From Marinobacter zhejiangensis (GTDB taxonomy: Bacteria; Pseudomonadota; Gammaproteobacteria; Pseudomonadales; Oleiphilaceae): 64,000 nt of DNA. Within the stretch, counting starts at the first letter, position 1, and every line of letters begins with the position of its first letter. Below are positions 28,083 to 37,322 of the stretch, piece after piece. The stretch lies in NCBI RefSeq assembly GCF_900114775.1, contig NZ_FOUE01000004.1:248001-312000 (forward strand), written 5' to 3'. The translations under genes were made by a program, and so were the position numbers. The notes under the pieces are model-generated. The model did no database searches. It saw nothing but the letters and a program-made list of their open reading frames with translations, and had not been told where the DNA came from.

Positions 28083-30786
28083 GCTTCTCCAGAATCTGCT
28101 GGGCTTCTGACTCCATCCCCACAGAACGATAGGCTTCTGCCAGATGGCGCGCAATTTCCTCAGAGTCGGGCTGCAGCTGGTGAGCCTTCTCAAGGACCGG
28201 GACGCTCGCTTCATGCCTACCGGCTTTGAGCATGATCCATCCATAGGTGTCGGCGATCGCGGCATTATCAGGGTTAAGCTCATAAGCCCTTTGAGCCAGC
28301 TCCATAGCTCGACTGTCGCCGTTTTCGTGGTACATCCAGGCGAGGTTGTTCAGGGCCAGTACGCTGTCAGGCGCAATTTGGAGGACCTTCTCATAGGCCT
28401 GCTCGGCTTGGGTTCCGCGATCTGATTCCTGATAGAGCATAGCCAGGGAAAGCATAATGGCAGCGTTGTTTTGGTGACGATTCGTCGCCTCCTCAAGCGT
28501 TGAGATGGCCTTCTCGGTCATTCCGGCCCTTTTCAGGGAGCGGGAATATGCGATTGCAGTGCTCGGCTCATCTACCTTCTGGAGTGCCAGCTGGTAGAGC
28601 TCTGCCGCCGCCTTGTGGTCACCCTGGCTGGACTGGTAATTGGCTTCCGTTATGAAAGGCCTTGGAGAGTCGGGGTGTAGGCGCTTGGTTTCCTGGAGAA
28701 TGTCCTGCGCCTGGCTAATGCTGCCCTGACTGAACGCTAACACGGCAGCCTGAAGGGCAATATCCTGATTCTCGGGGAACAGTATCCGGCCACGATTAAG
28801 AACCTGTTGGGCTTGATCGGATTTGTTTTCCTGTGCCAGCCGACTGGCAACGCCGTTGTAGATAGCGGCAACCATCGGAGCCTGGGGGGAGGGTAGATTT
28901 TCATCCTCCCGTTCAAGGAGGTTTGCTGTGTATTCATCAGCCTCGGAGTCTTCGCCTTCCATCAGCGCGGCTTCCAGCAGAACCAGGCGTGGGCCGACGG
29001 CGTCAGGCTTGGTTTCAAGGATCTTATGCATCAACTCAAGCATTTCATCCCGAGCCAGAACGCTGGTTACCCCTTGCAAGGCCTGCCGATCATTCGGGGC
29101 CAGGATGGCAGCCTCACTGAAATAACGTTTTGCGGCTTCGGTATCGTTCTGGCTCCTGGCCAGGTTGCCCAGCGCGATAAGCGGTGAAGGCGCCTGGGTA
29201 TCAGTCTGTTGGGCCTGATTGAAATATCTGCGAGCCTCGTCTTCATCTCCGGTGGCTGCGGCAATCTGACCACGAGTCAGCAGCGCAGTAATGTTCTCAG
29301 GTTGCTCTTTAACCCACGCATTGGCGGATTCCTTTGCAGAGGTCTGATCACCACTTTCCATATAGATGCGAATCATGAGCAGGCGGGCCTGATCAAGGTC
29401 CGGACTCCGCTCCATAGTTTGCCTGGCCAACTGCAAGGCCTGACTGCTTTGACCCTTCTGGGCGAGGTACGTGGCATATCGGAGTCTCAGAGAGTCGTTG
29501 TCTGGATTGAGTTCCAGTGACTTCTCAATCAGCCCTTCGCCAGTGACAACGTCACCACTGGCCAGCGACGCAATGCCGACGAGTGCCAGCACATCGGGGT
29601 CGGACTGTGCGCCTTCCAGGTTCTCCAGAATCTCCCGTGCGCCTTCCGGGTCTCTCATCTCCAGTTTGGTGGCAGCCAGCAGTTTGTTGACCTCGGTGGA
29701 TTCGCCTTCGCCTGCGAATGGCGCCAGCAGAGACTCAGCCTCTTCAACGCGGCCCTGGCGGAAGCGCACCATACCGAGTAACAAGGCGCTTTGCTCATGG
29801 GATGGGGACTGGGCAAGGATCTCTTCAAGGTAACGGGCAGCACCGTCAAGGTCTCCGTTACCAAAGGCTTCGCGAGCCGCGGCCATGTTGCTTTTGATGG
29901 TGCCAGGGGCAGATTTGGCAAGAATCTCTTCGTACACGAAGGCTTCGGCGATCTTTCCCTGCTCCCGAAGTACGCGGATCAAGGCGGAGATAGTTTCGTA
30001 TTTTCTGAAGGTCATGACATCGTACTGGCCGATGTCCTCAAGCGCTTTAATATAAGCTTCTTCGGACGCTGGCCAGTCGCCCTTGGTTTGGGCGTATTGT
30101 GCCTTCCAAAGCCAAAGTTCCGGCTCCTGGGGGTCGATGGACTCAGCCTGGGAGATAAGGTCTTCAACAGCCGCAGGGTTGTTGCGGGCAAAGGCCACAC
30201 GTGAGAGGCCTACAAGGGGAAGCGCTGAGCTGCCGTCGAGTTCTTTGGCTTGATTGTAAGCTGTCTCTGAATCACCAAGGCGGGCGTTAGCCAGGTAGAT
30301 CTTGCCGCGAAGGAGGGCTGCTTTCAGCTCCTGGGCACGATCTGGGCTTTCGAGAGAATCCAGTGACTCAAGGGCTTGGTCGAATTGCCCTTGCATAAGA
30401 TGTGTTTCAGCAAAAATAAGGGCCGCCCGGTTACGGATTTCCGGAGTCAGGTCCGTATCAGGAAGCTGGGACATTAAATGGTTAAGCTGACGTTCTGCAT
30501 TGACTGCATCGCCGGCAGTGACCAGGTTAGTGATAATAACAAAATAAGGGTCTACTTTTCCGGGTTGCAGTTCGATGGCGCTTCGCGCTTCCAGCGTACT
30601 GGCTTTCAACTCACCCTGTCGCTGAAAAAAGCGGGATTGGTCAAGGTGACTGATGTACTGAATATCTTCCTGACTCATTCCTCGTTCGTCTTCACCGCAG
30701 CCAACCAGGGCGGTGGTGATGGCAGCTGAGAGCAGTGTTGCACGGAAAAGCGGGGACAGCTTCATGGATCCAATCCTTATTTTCAT
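28066..30786 (-). CDS. prsT: PrsT: TPR-repeat lipoprotein of the exosortase A system
   Basis: The 906-residue protein has a lipoprotein signal (basic start, hydrophobic core, ALVGC), then tetratricopeptide repeats almost to the end (many copies of patterns like LALNNLAWMYHENGD and NPDNAAIADTYGWIML). Size and setting match PrsT, the TPR lipoprotein of PEP-CTERM/exosortase loci, thought to link polysaccharide export or protein sorting in the periplasm. Two starts are possible: the ATG at 30786 and one at 30765, each with AAGGA at good distance; the second gives the more usual lipoprotein signal. It starts 21 bases after prsR. Confidence 0.92.
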   Translation of the reverse strand: MKIRIGSMKLSPLFRATLLSAAITTALVGCGEDERGMSQEDIQYISHLDQSRFFQRQGELKASTLEARSAIELQPGKVDPYFVIITNLVTAGDAVNAERQLNHLMSQLPDTDLTPEIRNRAALIFAETHLMQGQFDQALESLDSLESPDRAQELKAALLRGKIYLANARLGDSETAYNQAKELDGSSALPLVGLSRVAFARNNPAAVEDLISQAESIDPQEPELWLWKAQYAQTKGDWPASEEAYIKALEDIGQYDVMTFRKYETISALIRVLREQGKIAEAFVYEEILAKSAPGTIKSNMAAAREAFGNGDLDGAARYLEEILAQSPSHEQSALLLGMVRFRQGRVEEAESLLAPFAGEGESTEVNKLLAATKLEMRDPEGAREILENLEGAQSDPDVLALVGIASLASGDVVTGEGLIEKSLELNPDNDSLRLRYATYLAQKGQSSQALQLARQTMERSPDLDQARLLMIRIYMESGDQTSAKESANAWVKEQPENITALLTRGQIAAATGDEDEARRYFNQAQQTDTQAPSPLIALGNLARSQNDTEAAKRYFSEAAILAPNDRQALQGVTSVLARDEMLELMHKILETKPDAVGPRLVLLEAALMEGEDSEADEYTANLLEREDENLPSPQAPMVAAIYNGVASRLAQENKSDQAQQVLNRGRILFPENQDIALQAAVLAFSQGSISQAQDILQETKRLHPDSPRPFITEANYQSSQGDHKAAAELYQLALQKVDEPSTAIAYSRSLKRAGMTEKAISTLEEATNRHQNNAAIMLSLAMLYQESDRGTQAEQAYEKVLQIAPDSVLALNNLAWMYHENGDSRAMELAQRAYELNPDNAAIADTYGWIMLKAGRHEASVPVLEKAHQLQPDSEEIARHLAEAYRSVGMESEAQQILEKLDGQG

Positions 30787-30807
30787 TACTTTATATCCTT
30801 GAATTTC

Positions 30808-32196
30808 TTATTGTCTGGTCCCAGCCGCCTCTGCTGAAGACTCTATCTTGTACTTGTCTGTCAGGTTGTAGAGGGTAGGGCGGGTAATGCCCAGCAATCG
30901 TGCCGCCTGAGCCATGTTAAAGTTGCTGGTTTGGAGGGCTTGCATGATTGCCTGGCGCTCAGCACTTTCACGGACCTGACGGAGGTTGAGTTGGGTGTCC
31001 AGTGTGCTGACATCGGATTGAAGCTCCAGATCCTCAGCAGTTACACGTTTACCATCCGCCATAATGGTGGCGCGCTTCACTTTGTTAATCATCTCACGAA
31101 CATTGCCGGGCCATGGGTACCCTCCGATGGCACGCACAGCATCTTCGGAGAAGGCAAGGTTCGGACGGTCCATCTGTTTGCCGAGGGACTTCAGGAGGGA
31201 CTTGGCAATGACGAGGGCATCCCCATCCCGCTCCCTCACCGCCGGAACATCCAGGGTGATTTCGCTGATTCGATAGTAAAGGTCTTCCCGGAAGTCCCCG
31301 CTGTCGATGAGTTGGCGGACCTCCCGGTGGGTGGCGCATACCACGCGCACATCGACGGGAATGGGTGTGACACTCCCGACTCGGTCGATCACTCGTTCCT
31401 GCAGGAAGCGCAGAAGCTTGGCTTGGAGTGCCATGGGCATGTCGCCAATTTCGTCGAGGAACAGAGTGCCCCCATTGGCGTTCTCAATCTTTCCTTTCTT
31501 GCTTTGTGTAGCACCGGTAAAGGCTCCTTTTTCGTAGCCGAAAAGCTCACTTTCAAGGAGGTTTTCAGGGATGGCGGCGCAGTTGATCGCAGCGAAAGGT
31601 TTGCCTGACCGGTGGCTCAGGTCGTGAAGGGCGCGTGCGAGCAATTCTTTCCCGGTTCCGGTTTCGCCGGTGATCAGCGTGGTCACGTCGGTAGGCGCGA
31701 CCTTTTCGAGCGTCCGGCAGATGGACAGCATCTGAGGGCTTGCGGCCACGATGCCTTTAATTGACGTGCCATTCTGGGTCGTCTGGAGTTCCTGATTCTC
31801 CCGCTCCAGTTCCGCGAGTCTCAAGGCTCTGTTGACAACAAACGTCAAAATGTCCGCATCGAGGGGCTTCTGGTAAAAATCGCAAGCCCCCATGCCGATG
31901 GCCTTGACGGCATTCTCCTTGTCTTCTCGCCCGGTAACGACGATGACTTTGGTTTGAGGTGACAGGCGAAGAATATCTTCAAGCAGGGCGAAACCTTCCG
32001 TGGCGCCGCCTGGGTCAGGGGGGAGCCCCAGATCCAGTGTAACCACATCCGGCTCTAGGCGGCGAAGCGCCGCCAGTGCGGATTCCCGGGTATCGGCTAC
32101 GGAGACTTCCAAGTCTTCACTGAAGCACCACCGCATTTGGCTTTGTAATCCCGGGTCATCCTCAACGATCAAAAGTCGCTTACTCACAACTGCCAC
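30808..32196 (-). CDS. prsR: PrsR: sigma-54-dependent response regulator of the exosortase A system
   Basis: The 462-residue protein has a receiver domain (LLIVEDDPG, DVVTLDLGLPPD with the phospho-acceptor Asp near residue 55), an AAA+ domain with GETGTGKE, the sigma-54 contact GAFTGA, and Walker B FLDEIGDMP, and a Fis-type helix-turn-helix at the end (MAQAARLLGITRPTLYNL). It should activate sigma-54 promoters of polysaccharide and PEP-CTERM genes after phosphorylation by PrsK. Context (PrsK, PrsT and XrtA as neighbours) supports the name. I looked in the larger intergenic spaces for -24/-12 sites and found none that convinced me. Confidence 0.93.
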   Translation of the reverse strand: MAVVSKRLLIVEDDPGLQSQMRWCFSEDLEVSVADTRESALAALRRLEPDVVTLDLGLPPDPGGATEGFALLEDILRLSPQTKVIVVTGREDKENAVKAIGMGACDFYQKPLDADILTFVVNRALRLAELERENQELQTTQNGTSIKGIVAASPQMLSICRTLEKVAPTDVTTLITGETGTGKELLARALHDLSHRSGKPFAAINCAAIPENLLESELFGYEKGAFTGATQSKKGKIENANGGTLFLDEIGDMPMALQAKLLRFLQERVIDRVGSVTPIPVDVRVVCATHREVRQLIDSGDFREDLYYRISEITLDVPAVRERDGDALVIAKSLLKSLGKQMDRPNLAFSEDAVRAIGGYPWPGNVREMINKVKRATIMADGKRVTAEDLELQSDVSTLDTQLNLRQVRESAERQAIMQALQTSNFNMAQAARLLGITRPTLYNLTDKYKIESSAEAAGTRQ

Positions 32197-32243
32197 AAGT
32201 CCTTTTTGTAGGGTGATGTCATATCACTACAGATTCTTAACTG

Positions 32244-32281
32244 AACCCCTGTCCATTGCAATCATCATCAGGGGGTTTTTT
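32244..32281 (+). terminator. Terminator-like hairpin antisense to the prsK-prsR operon
   Basis: CCCCTG (32246-32251) pairs with CAGGGG (32269-32274), and on the plus strand a run of six T follows. All genes here are on the minus strand, so a plus-strand terminator would stop antisense transcription. For the sense transcript the hairpin in the prsK-prsR spacer lacks a T run. The stem is short and the loop long. Confidence 0.3.
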
Positions 32282-32293
32282 AAATTGCGCCAA

Positions 32294-34411
32294 TCATTTG
32301 GCGTGCCTGGCAGGGGGTTCTGCGTCATATTTCCCGCGCGGAGTCGCGGTGTCCGCCATGGCAATGGGGAGGCGGACCGAAAAGCAGGAGCCAACGCCTG
32401 GTTCGCTGGTGACGTCGATATTTCCTCCAATTTTGCGAACGTATTCGCGGGCCTGATAGGCGCCGATTCCCATGCCTGTTAGGCCTTTGGTGCTTTCGAA
32501 CGGTTTAAAAAGCTGAAACTTGATGAATTCTTCGGTCATTCCGGACCCTGTGTCCTGCACAAACAGGGCGGCCTGGCCCTCCGACGTTTTTAACGTCAGC
32601 GAGACCTCGCCCTCGGGCCGGGTTGCATCCTGGGCATTCTGGATCAGGTGGCCCAATACACTTCTGAGCTGCTCCTGGTCTGCGTCGACAAAGACCGGGG
32701 CTGGCGCTGGTTTGAACTGTGGGCTCGGCTGACCTTTTTGGTGCTGCTCGCAAAGCTGGGTCACGAGACAGTTGAGATCCACGCAGCCAGTTTCGTCGGA
32801 GTCATCAATGGGTTTTCGGATGTGGTCGACCAGTCGTGACATTTTGCCGACGGCATGCTCGGTCGTCAGGATCATGTCGTCGATAAAGGCTGGGTTCGAT
32901 TTGTGGCGAGACGCATTGTTTACCAGTAGCGTAAGTTGGGCAATCAGCGTTTTCAGGTCGTGGACCATAAAGGCGGAAGCTTTGCTAACGGCTTCGAACT
33001 GCATGGCTCGAGACAGGCGGCTCTGGGCATCATCCTGGGCCAAAAGGTTGCAGGTCTGCCGCGCAACGACCTTGATCAGGTCGAAGTTTTCCCAGTTAAG
33101 TTCCACTTTTGCATAGGGCGTACCGATCAGGGTAAGGCCGTACAGGTCGTTGCCCAGGTACATGGGAATAACAAGCCAACCATCCCGGAATTTGGTGATT
33201 GCATCCGGGATTTCCAGAAGGTTGTAGCGAACAGGGTCCTGGCGATACTCCTCAAGATTGATGATCCACTCCCGCTCCTGAAGAAAACGAATGAGTTCGG
33301 ATTGGCTGTCAATGGTGGTGTACTTGGGGGTGGCCATGTTGACGGCTGTCTGAAGCGCAAAGTTGCCGTCTTCATCTCGCAGCCAGAGGACGCCAGAGTT
33401 GCTTTCCACTAGCCCCCCCAGGATGCGGATAACTCGCTCAGGCAGCGGAGGGCTATCGCTCAGGTCAGCGAGCTGACGGGTCATCTTCAGCCATTCTTCG
33501 CGGTAATCGTATTTGTAGTCGAAAAAGTTCTGACTGATGAAAATCATCAGGCGTGCGCGGATTCGTTGGGATGTGGCCAGAAGAACAAAAAAGGCAATTG
33601 AGCCGGTAACGAACAGAACTTGCAGGGCGTTGCCCCAGTTGCCGCCCATAACTTTGACATAGTATCCGCCGATGGCCAGCAAGATGAGGTATAGGCCTGC
33701 AAAGGTGAGGGCGCCGACGTGGTAGACCGCCGTGCGGGACAGTTGAAACTCGATGGGCTGCTTTCGGGTATTGACGACATTAACGGCGAGCAGGGGGACA
33801 ACCAGAGCGGAAACAAAGCCGCGGGCATCCCAGAACGAATCGGCGATCTGACCGAACAGCAGCGCGTCGGAGTACATGAAGAAATCAAAGGCCATCAGCG
33901 TGCTGATACTGATGCAAATGTACTTCAGGCTCGATCGTCCCATCGAGCCAAAGTTTCGCCAGATTTGTTCGACCAGGGATAGCCCCAGCAGTGTCAATGC
34001 GATCTGCCCGACCACTTTGGTTTTTCCGTCGACTATGGCTATGCCGAAGGCATACTCAAGAACGCCAAAGGTGATCAGCAAGATGACGAGAGTAATGGTT
34101 GCTGCGCTGAGGGCGTGGCGGACCTTGCCCATAAATTGGCCAGTACGGGAGGCGTCTCGTAACAGTGCCAATAGAACGGCAATCCAGCTGGCATCGCGAA
34201 CCAGCTCCAGTAGATAGCGCAGGAAAAAGCCCGGTTCTGACCAGAGGGCCTGGGACACGAGTGAAAAGGACCAGACTGATGTCACCAAGGCGGCGAGAAG
34301 CATGGACCGATCCACGTCCCGTCGAAGGTATTTGCCCGCAATCAGAATTGCGAGCAAGAGATACGCCAGTGCCGCCAGTGAATGGCTGATCACCGTAAGG
34401 TTTGTCACCAT
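32294..34411 (-). CDS. prsK: PrsK: membrane histidine kinase of the exosortase A system
   Basis: The 705-residue protein has about eight N-terminal membrane segments (residues 5-290), a GAF-like domain (about 315-455), a dimerisation/phospho-acceptor region with VHDLKTLIAQL near residue 480, and a histidine-kinase ATPase domain (N box HLIQNAQDAT, G boxes DTGSGMTEEF and GMGIGAYQ). The membrane-GAF-kinase layout is that of PrsK, which senses an unknown envelope or metabolic signal and phosphorylates PrsR. It is cotranscribed with prsR (97-base spacer) and follows the SDR gene by 27 bases. The ATG at 34411 is followed directly by a GTG, so the start could shift by one codon. Confidence 0.93.
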   Translation of the reverse strand: MVTNLTVISHSLAALAYLLLAILIAGKYLRRDVDRSMLLAALVTSVWSFSLVSQALWSEPGFFLRYLLELVRDASWIAVLLALLRDASRTGQFMGKVRHALSAATITLVILLITFGVLEYAFGIAIVDGKTKVVGQIALTLLGLSLVEQIWRNFGSMGRSSLKYICISISTLMAFDFFMYSDALLFGQIADSFWDARGFVSALVVPLLAVNVVNTRKQPIEFQLSRTAVYHVGALTFAGLYLILLAIGGYYVKVMGGNWGNALQVLFVTGSIAFFVLLATSQRIRARLMIFISQNFFDYKYDYREEWLKMTRQLADLSDSPPLPERVIRILGGLVESNSGVLWLRDEDGNFALQTAVNMATPKYTTIDSQSELIRFLQEREWIINLEEYRQDPVRYNLLEIPDAITKFRDGWLVIPMYLGNDLYGLTLIGTPYAKVELNWENFDLIKVVARQTCNLLAQDDAQSRLSRAMQFEAVSKASAFMVHDLKTLIAQLTLLVNNASRHKSNPAFIDDMILTTEHAVGKMSRLVDHIRKPIDDSDETGCVDLNCLVTQLCEQHQKGQPSPQFKPAPAPVFVDADQEQLRSVLGHLIQNAQDATRPEGEVSLTLKTSEGQAALFVQDTGSGMTEEFIKFQLFKPFESTKGLTGMGIGAYQAREYVRKIGGNIDVTSEPGVGSCFSVRLPIAMADTATPRGKYDAEPPARHAK

Positions 34412-34438
34412 ACCGTACTACATCCTGTGACTTTCGCT

Positions 34439-35401
34439 CTACACGGGTCGTTTGTTTTCCCGGTAGTAGTGAAAAATTTCCTTTAGAGGCCGCTTTGGCT
34501 TGAAATTGAACTCGCGAGCAAAGGCTCGTCCGTCGATAACGACAGGGTACTTGAAGAAGTTCATCAAGTACGAGGGAAAGCTCTTTAATTTCAGGGTGCG
34601 CAATATACTCAACGTTAGAGCCGGTGGAATGGACGGAAGCGGAAAACGCTGGCAGCCACACAGCGTGAGCGCCCGCTGGAAGGCTACCCAGTCATCCGGT
34701 GCGACATTAAAGATGCCCCGGGTCTTTTTCTGGTAGGCCAGTACGATCGCGTCGGCCATGTCGTCAATGTGAATGAACTGCATCATTGGCGAGAACCCCA
34801 TCAAAACCGGAGCCCGATCGCTGGAGAGCAGGTGGCTGATGGTATTCCGTACTCCTGGGCCCACAATATTGCAGGGCCGGAGAATGCTGATGTTCAACTC
34901 CGGGTAGCGCCAGAGATAGATGTTGGCCAGGTTCTCGAGCTCGACTGAGTCAACAAGATCCATGGTAAGGCCTGCGCTTTTGAGTGGGGCCGATTCATCG
35001 ATCAGCGCAGGGTTGTAGGCCATGGCGCCGTATACGTGGTACGTAGAGAGCACAACCACGCGGGAGATGCCGTACTTGTGGCTCAGGTCGAGAAGCTTCT
35101 GGGTGCCAAGGACGTTAGCGTTGTACCGCCGCATGCGGGTCATCTGGCTGGATTGAATACGGCCAAGGTGGATGACACCGTCGAAATCGTATCGGCGGAA
35201 CAGGTCTTCAAAGACGCGTTTATTGAAGTCAATACAGTAGCTGGGGATGTCGTCGCCCAGATAGACTTGTTCACGGAAGTCGACGGCAACCAGGTCGCAA
35301 GTATCCTGGAGTCGGTGAATCACCTGTTGTGCCAGGGCGCCTGCCGCGCCGGTGACCAGAATGTGGGGGCGTTTTTTGGGCGCTTGTTTCTTAGCCGTCA
35401 T
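34439..35401 (-). CDS. NAD-dependent epimerase/dehydratase-like extended SDR
   Basis: The 320-residue protein has a Rossmann fold with VTGAAGALAQQV at the N-terminus and the extended-SDR order: HLGRIQ, NVLGTQKLLDLS, VVLSTYHVYG, ILRPCNIVGPG, and FIHIDDMADAI. The usual catalytic YxxxK is missing; DSVELENLA stands where it is expected, so normal sugar epimerase chemistry is doubtful. Related proteins in exosortase loci may act on lipids or nucleotide sugars. Its start overlaps the stop of the PlsC-like gene by one base, a sign of coupled translation, and 27 bases separate it from prsK. Confidence 0.82.
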   Translation of the reverse strand: MTAKKQAPKKRPHILVTGAAGALAQQVIHRLQDTCDLVAVDFREQVYLGDDIPSYCIDFNKRVFEDLFRRYDFDGVIHLGRIQSSQMTRMRRYNANVLGTQKLLDLSHKYGISRVVVLSTYHVYGAMAYNPALIDESAPLKSAGLTMDLVDSVELENLANIYLWRYPELNISILRPCNIVGPGVRNTISHLLSSDRAPVLMGFSPMMQFIHIDDMADAIVLAYQKKTRGIFNVAPDDWVAFQRALTLCGCQRFPLPSIPPALTLSILRTLKLKSFPSYLMNFFKYPVVIDGRAFAREFNFKPKRPLKEIFHYYRENKRPV

Positions 35402-36216
35402 CAGAATAGCCTTTTCCGTTCACTCAACCCTTTGTCGATCAGTTCGCTGATCGCTGCTTTTACCTGCTCAACCCGAGACGTCACCTCTTCCTCCGGAATT
35501 TCGCCATCTTCGAACACCATGGGGTCGCCAAAATTCAGGATCACTTTCGCTGGGAGCACGGCGGGAAGGGCGATAGGGACGTAGGGTACGCCAAGCATTT
35601 TTGCCAGGGGTTTTACGTTGGCGATGGCTGGAATGGTTTCCTCGCAGCCGACCACGCCAACGGGGATGACGGTGGCGTTGTACTTCATGGCAAGGTGCAT
35701 GAAGCCGTTGCCAAAGCGCTTGAGCTGATACCGGTCGCGGTAGAGCTTGCCTGACCCCCGCACACCTTCCGGGAAAACGATGACCGCCTCGTCATTGGCC
35801 AGCATTTTTGCACAGTTGATGGGGTCGCCAAGAACCGCGCCAAACTCGTTCAGCAGGTTGCCAAGGTACGGAACCGTTGGGAAAAACCGTTCGATCATTG
35901 CCCGGGGGATGCGTGGTTTGCTTTCTCTTGAGGCGAGGGCGTAACCGATTAGTACTCCGTCGAGCGGGAGCTGGCCGCTGTGGTTGGCGATGATCAGTAC
36001 CGGACCCTTTTCCGGTACTTTATCGACACCGTAGGCTTCGACGCGGAAGTAACGTTCATAGAGCAGTCGGACCAGGGAAAAGCCTACTTTAACGGCCTCG
36101 TTGTTATAACCCCAGGGGTCATAACCAAGTGTACCGATGGGCTTGCGTATCTTGTTGATTTGTTCGTCCAGCGCGGGCGAAACCAGTGCGGATTTAATCC
36201 GTGAGGTGATGCTCAT
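35401..36216 (-). CDS. PlsC-like lysophospholipid acyltransferase family protein
   Basis: The 271-residue protein has the glycerolipid acyltransferase blocks: IIANHSGQLPLDG near residue 92 (catalytic His and, further on than in PlsC, Asp), FPEGVRGSGK near residue 165 (phosphate binding) and VIPVGVVGCEETIP. The HxxxxxxD spacing suggests the TMEM68/DGAT2-like side of the family rather than the housekeeping PlsC. It probably acylates a lipid at the inner membrane. It overlaps the upstream mutarotase by four bases and the downstream SDR by one, so the three are translationally coupled. Confidence 0.85.
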   Translation of the reverse strand: MSITSRIKSALVSPALDEQINKIRKPIGTLGYDPWGYNNEAVKVGFSLVRLLYERYFRVEAYGVDKVPEKGPVLIIANHSGQLPLDGVLIGYALASRESKPRIPRAMIERFFPTVPYLGNLLNEFGAVLGDPINCAKMLANDEAVIVFPEGVRGSGKLYRDRYQLKRFGNGFMHLAMKYNATVIPVGVVGCEETIPAIANVKPLAKMLGVPYVPIALPAVLPAKVILNFGDPMVFEDGEIPEEEVTSRVEQVKAAISELIDKGLSERKRLF

Positions 36217-37130
36217 GAAGGGTCCTTGTGTTCTTCCAGCCTACTGATCATGACGCTGAGGGTGTGGCTTTGGCCGCTATTGAGCACGTAGATGTTATCG
36301 AAAGCATTGGCGGTTTCGACGCAGAGCATTGTTTGCCAGGCCGTGTCAGGAAAATCCGAAAGGTGTCGGGATTTTTCAGGGCCTGGATTCCAAACCACAG
36401 CAGAGCGGCTTCCACTACTGCACAGGCGGTAGGCCGTAGCCGGGGTGTTTAATCCGATATCGGCACCCCCGGTATCGTAGATGCGGTCTACTTCCCCATC
36501 AAAGCACAAGGCGGTGTCCTGACGCTTGCGGGACCATTCATCAAGGGTGTCGATATAGTTGCAGCGATCCAGTCCGGTAATCTGGGTTCGGGTGATATCT
36601 GGCGTGGGCAGGTAGGTGTGGAGCGCCTGGGAAAACGCGAGGGGCGTTCGGCCAAGGTTGGTGCTGGTCAGTGCCACCTGAAGCGCTGTGGCGGCAAAGC
36701 GAAACGTGATTAGCGCCGAAGCGCGCCCGCCCCAGAGCTCGGCAAAGTCCTGGCTGGCGTCCAGGGATAGCGATATTTCAACATCCTGCGCGCTTTCCCG
36801 GACATCTTCTAAGTTCCAGACAGCCGTTCTTGCGAAGCCGTGTGGGGTGTCGCTGAGTACGGTCTGGCGGACGGGGTCCGGATTCTTGCCCGGGACGCCA
36901 AACCATGGCCAGCAAACCGGAATGCCCCCGCGAATGGCACGGCCAGTCATGAAGCGGGCGGTGTCGCTCAACCAGAGCCAGTTGCCTGCGCCTGCTGGTG
37001 CAAAGTGGGAGAGGTGGGCGCCTTGTAAAAATAGCCGGGCGTAAAATTCTGGGTGCCGTACTTCTAAGGCCTCCAGTTGATCGACGGTGGTCCAACGCGT
37101 AAATGACCAGGAGCCTGGGGCTGTTTTCAC
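36213..37130 (-). CDS. D-hexose-6-phosphate mutarotase (YeaD type)
   Basis: The protein has about 305 residues from the GTG at 37130, which has an AGG-rich site upstream. A longer frame to 37250 runs into an AT-rich promoter-like stretch and adds unlikely residues. Aldose-1-epimerase-like motifs fit the YeaD group: RGGIPVCWPWFG, TPHGFAR, SQALHTYL with the probable catalytic His, and a late ETANAFDN. It interconverts alpha and beta anomers of hexose 6-phosphates in the cytoplasm. It heads the leftward chain and is divergent from the SRP RNA gene. Confidence 0.87.
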   Translation of the reverse strand: MKTAPGSWSFTRWTTVDQLEALEVRHPEFYARLFLQGAHLSHFAPAGAGNWLWLSDTARFMTGRAIRGGIPVCWPWFGVPGKNPDPVRQTVLSDTPHGFARTAVWNLEDVRESAQDVEISLSLDASQDFAELWGGRASALITFRFAATALQVALTSTNLGRTPLAFSQALHTYLPTPDITRTQITGLDRCNYIDTLDEWSRKRQDTALCFDGEVDRIYDTGGADIGLNTPATAYRLCSSGSRSAVVWNPGPEKSRHLSDFPDTAWQTMLCVETANAFDNIYVLNSGQSHTLSVMISRLEEHKDPS

Positions 37131-37256
37131 TTCCTGCCTCGTTTTAAGAAAGCATATTGAATCATAAGCATAGTGAAGATTAATTGAATTTGATCGAATG
37201 CGCGATAGAGTCCGGTGCGCCGGGAGACAATAATTGACGGAATGTTGCAATGGGGA

Positions 37257-37285
37257 TTGAAGCCGCTGGCTAGCCCTGTTAACAT
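37257..37285 (+). promoter_or_regulatory. Candidate sigma-70 promoter of the SRP RNA gene
   Basis: TTGAAG (37257-37262) and TAACAT (37280-37285) are 17 bases apart and 38 bases before the expected mature RNA end. Transcription would start near 37292, giving a leader of about 30 bases. E. coli 4.5S RNA also has a short 5' leader removed by RNase P. Confidence 0.6.
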
Positions 37286-37294
37286 GCGCGCCGC

Positions 37295-37316
37295 ATCTGA
37301 ACGAGCTGGTTCAGAT
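37295..37316 (+). repeat. 8-bp inverted repeat in the SRP RNA leader
   Basis: ATCTGAAC and GTTCAGAT flank a six-base loop, ending six bases before the SRP RNA. It would fold at the very 5' end of the precursor and could guide 5' processing, or be an operator over the start site. Confidence 0.6.
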
Positions 37317-37322
37317 CGTTAT

